Source: Pirellulales bacterium
GTDB taxonomy: Bacteria; Planctomycetota; Planctomycetia; Pirellulales; Thermoguttaceae
Direction of reading: 5' to 3'
Length of the DNA: 5,631 bases
Assembly: GCA_030605745.1 (NCBI GenBank)
Contig: JAUWHT010000085.1
Coordinates: 1-5,631, forward strand
Part shown: piece after piece, positions 5,526 through 5,631 of the stretch
Layout of the letters: each line of letters starts with the position of its first letter
Numbering within the stretch: the stretch's first letter is position 1
Position numbers and translations under genes: made by a program
The notes under the pieces: generated by a model
The model's input: only the letters and a program-made list of their open reading frames with translations
Databases searched by the model: none
Told to the model about the DNA's origin: nothing

Positions 5526-5620
5526 GATTGCAAATTGCAAATTGCCAATTGAGAATTGCAAATTGGCTGGTGGAAGATGATGATTTTGCAATTTGCAATG
5601 GTCAATTTGCAATTTGCAAT
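5526..5620. repeat. Inverted pair of AT-rich heptad arrays upstream of the M16 gene
   Basis: Six heptamers of the AATTGCA type (5526-5567) are followed by five of the TTTGCAA type (5585-5619), the same motif on the other strand. Arms 5527-5562 and 5585-5620 are complementary at 32 of 36 positions, with the outer 18 bases perfect and a 22-nt spacer. The block is strikingly AT-rich against its GC-rich surroundings. It lies about 57 bp upstream of the M16 start and could extrude as a cruciform, bend DNA or influence the M16 promoter. A short frame across it on the minus strand is a repeat artefact and not a gene. Confidence 0.85.
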
Positions 5621-5631
5621 CTTGACTGGGC

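Noticed and set aside
5387..5605. 72-codon minus-strand frame across the AT-rich repeats
   Set aside because: Its N-terminal half is a translation of the heptad array, and the rest is the M16 signal-peptide region out of frame.

Overview
The window is GC-rich bacterial DNA with compact genes. The likely source is a planctomycete, possibly a relative of Pirellula or Rhodopirellula. I infer this from the duplicated csrA genes, a futalosine-pathway menaquinone enzyme, an exported two-domain M16 peptidase and gaps filled with REP-like and heptameric repeats. No rRNA or other taxonomic marker is present, so the assignment is tentative.

Layout. Positions 1-137 hold no gene I can assign. csrA copy 1 lies on the minus strand (365 to 138) behind a good sigma-70-type promoter at 458-486. 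The divergent gene tatD runs on the plus strand (631-1440). The gap between convergent tatD and mqnD (1441-1601) holds a perfect 29-bp inverted repeat in which each arm is itself a hairpin. The rest of the window reads leftward on the minus strand: an M16 zinc metallopeptidase with a signal peptide (5469 to 2809), csrA copy 2 (2659 to 2459) and mqnD (2462 to 1602). The last two overlap by four bases (GTGA). The M16 gene has inverted arrays of 7-bp repeats at both ends: a G/A-rich set at its 3' end that runs into its last codons, and an AT-rich set upstream of its start.

Function. TatD (a metal-dependent nuclease) and MqnD (menaquinone synthesis) are housekeeping enzymes. The two CsrA proteins are predicted post-transcriptional regulators that bind GGA-containing mRNA leaders. 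The most suggestive arrangement is csrA2 coupled to mqnD, which would tie production of an RNA-binding regulator to a respiratory-quinone enzyme. The M16 peptidase probably acts outside the cytoplasm and has no evident pathway link to its neighbours.

I see no clear new defence or mobile system. The points that deserve follow-up are the csrA2-mqnD coupling, the csrA1 leader with mutually exclusive hairpins, and the two kinds of inverted repeat element.
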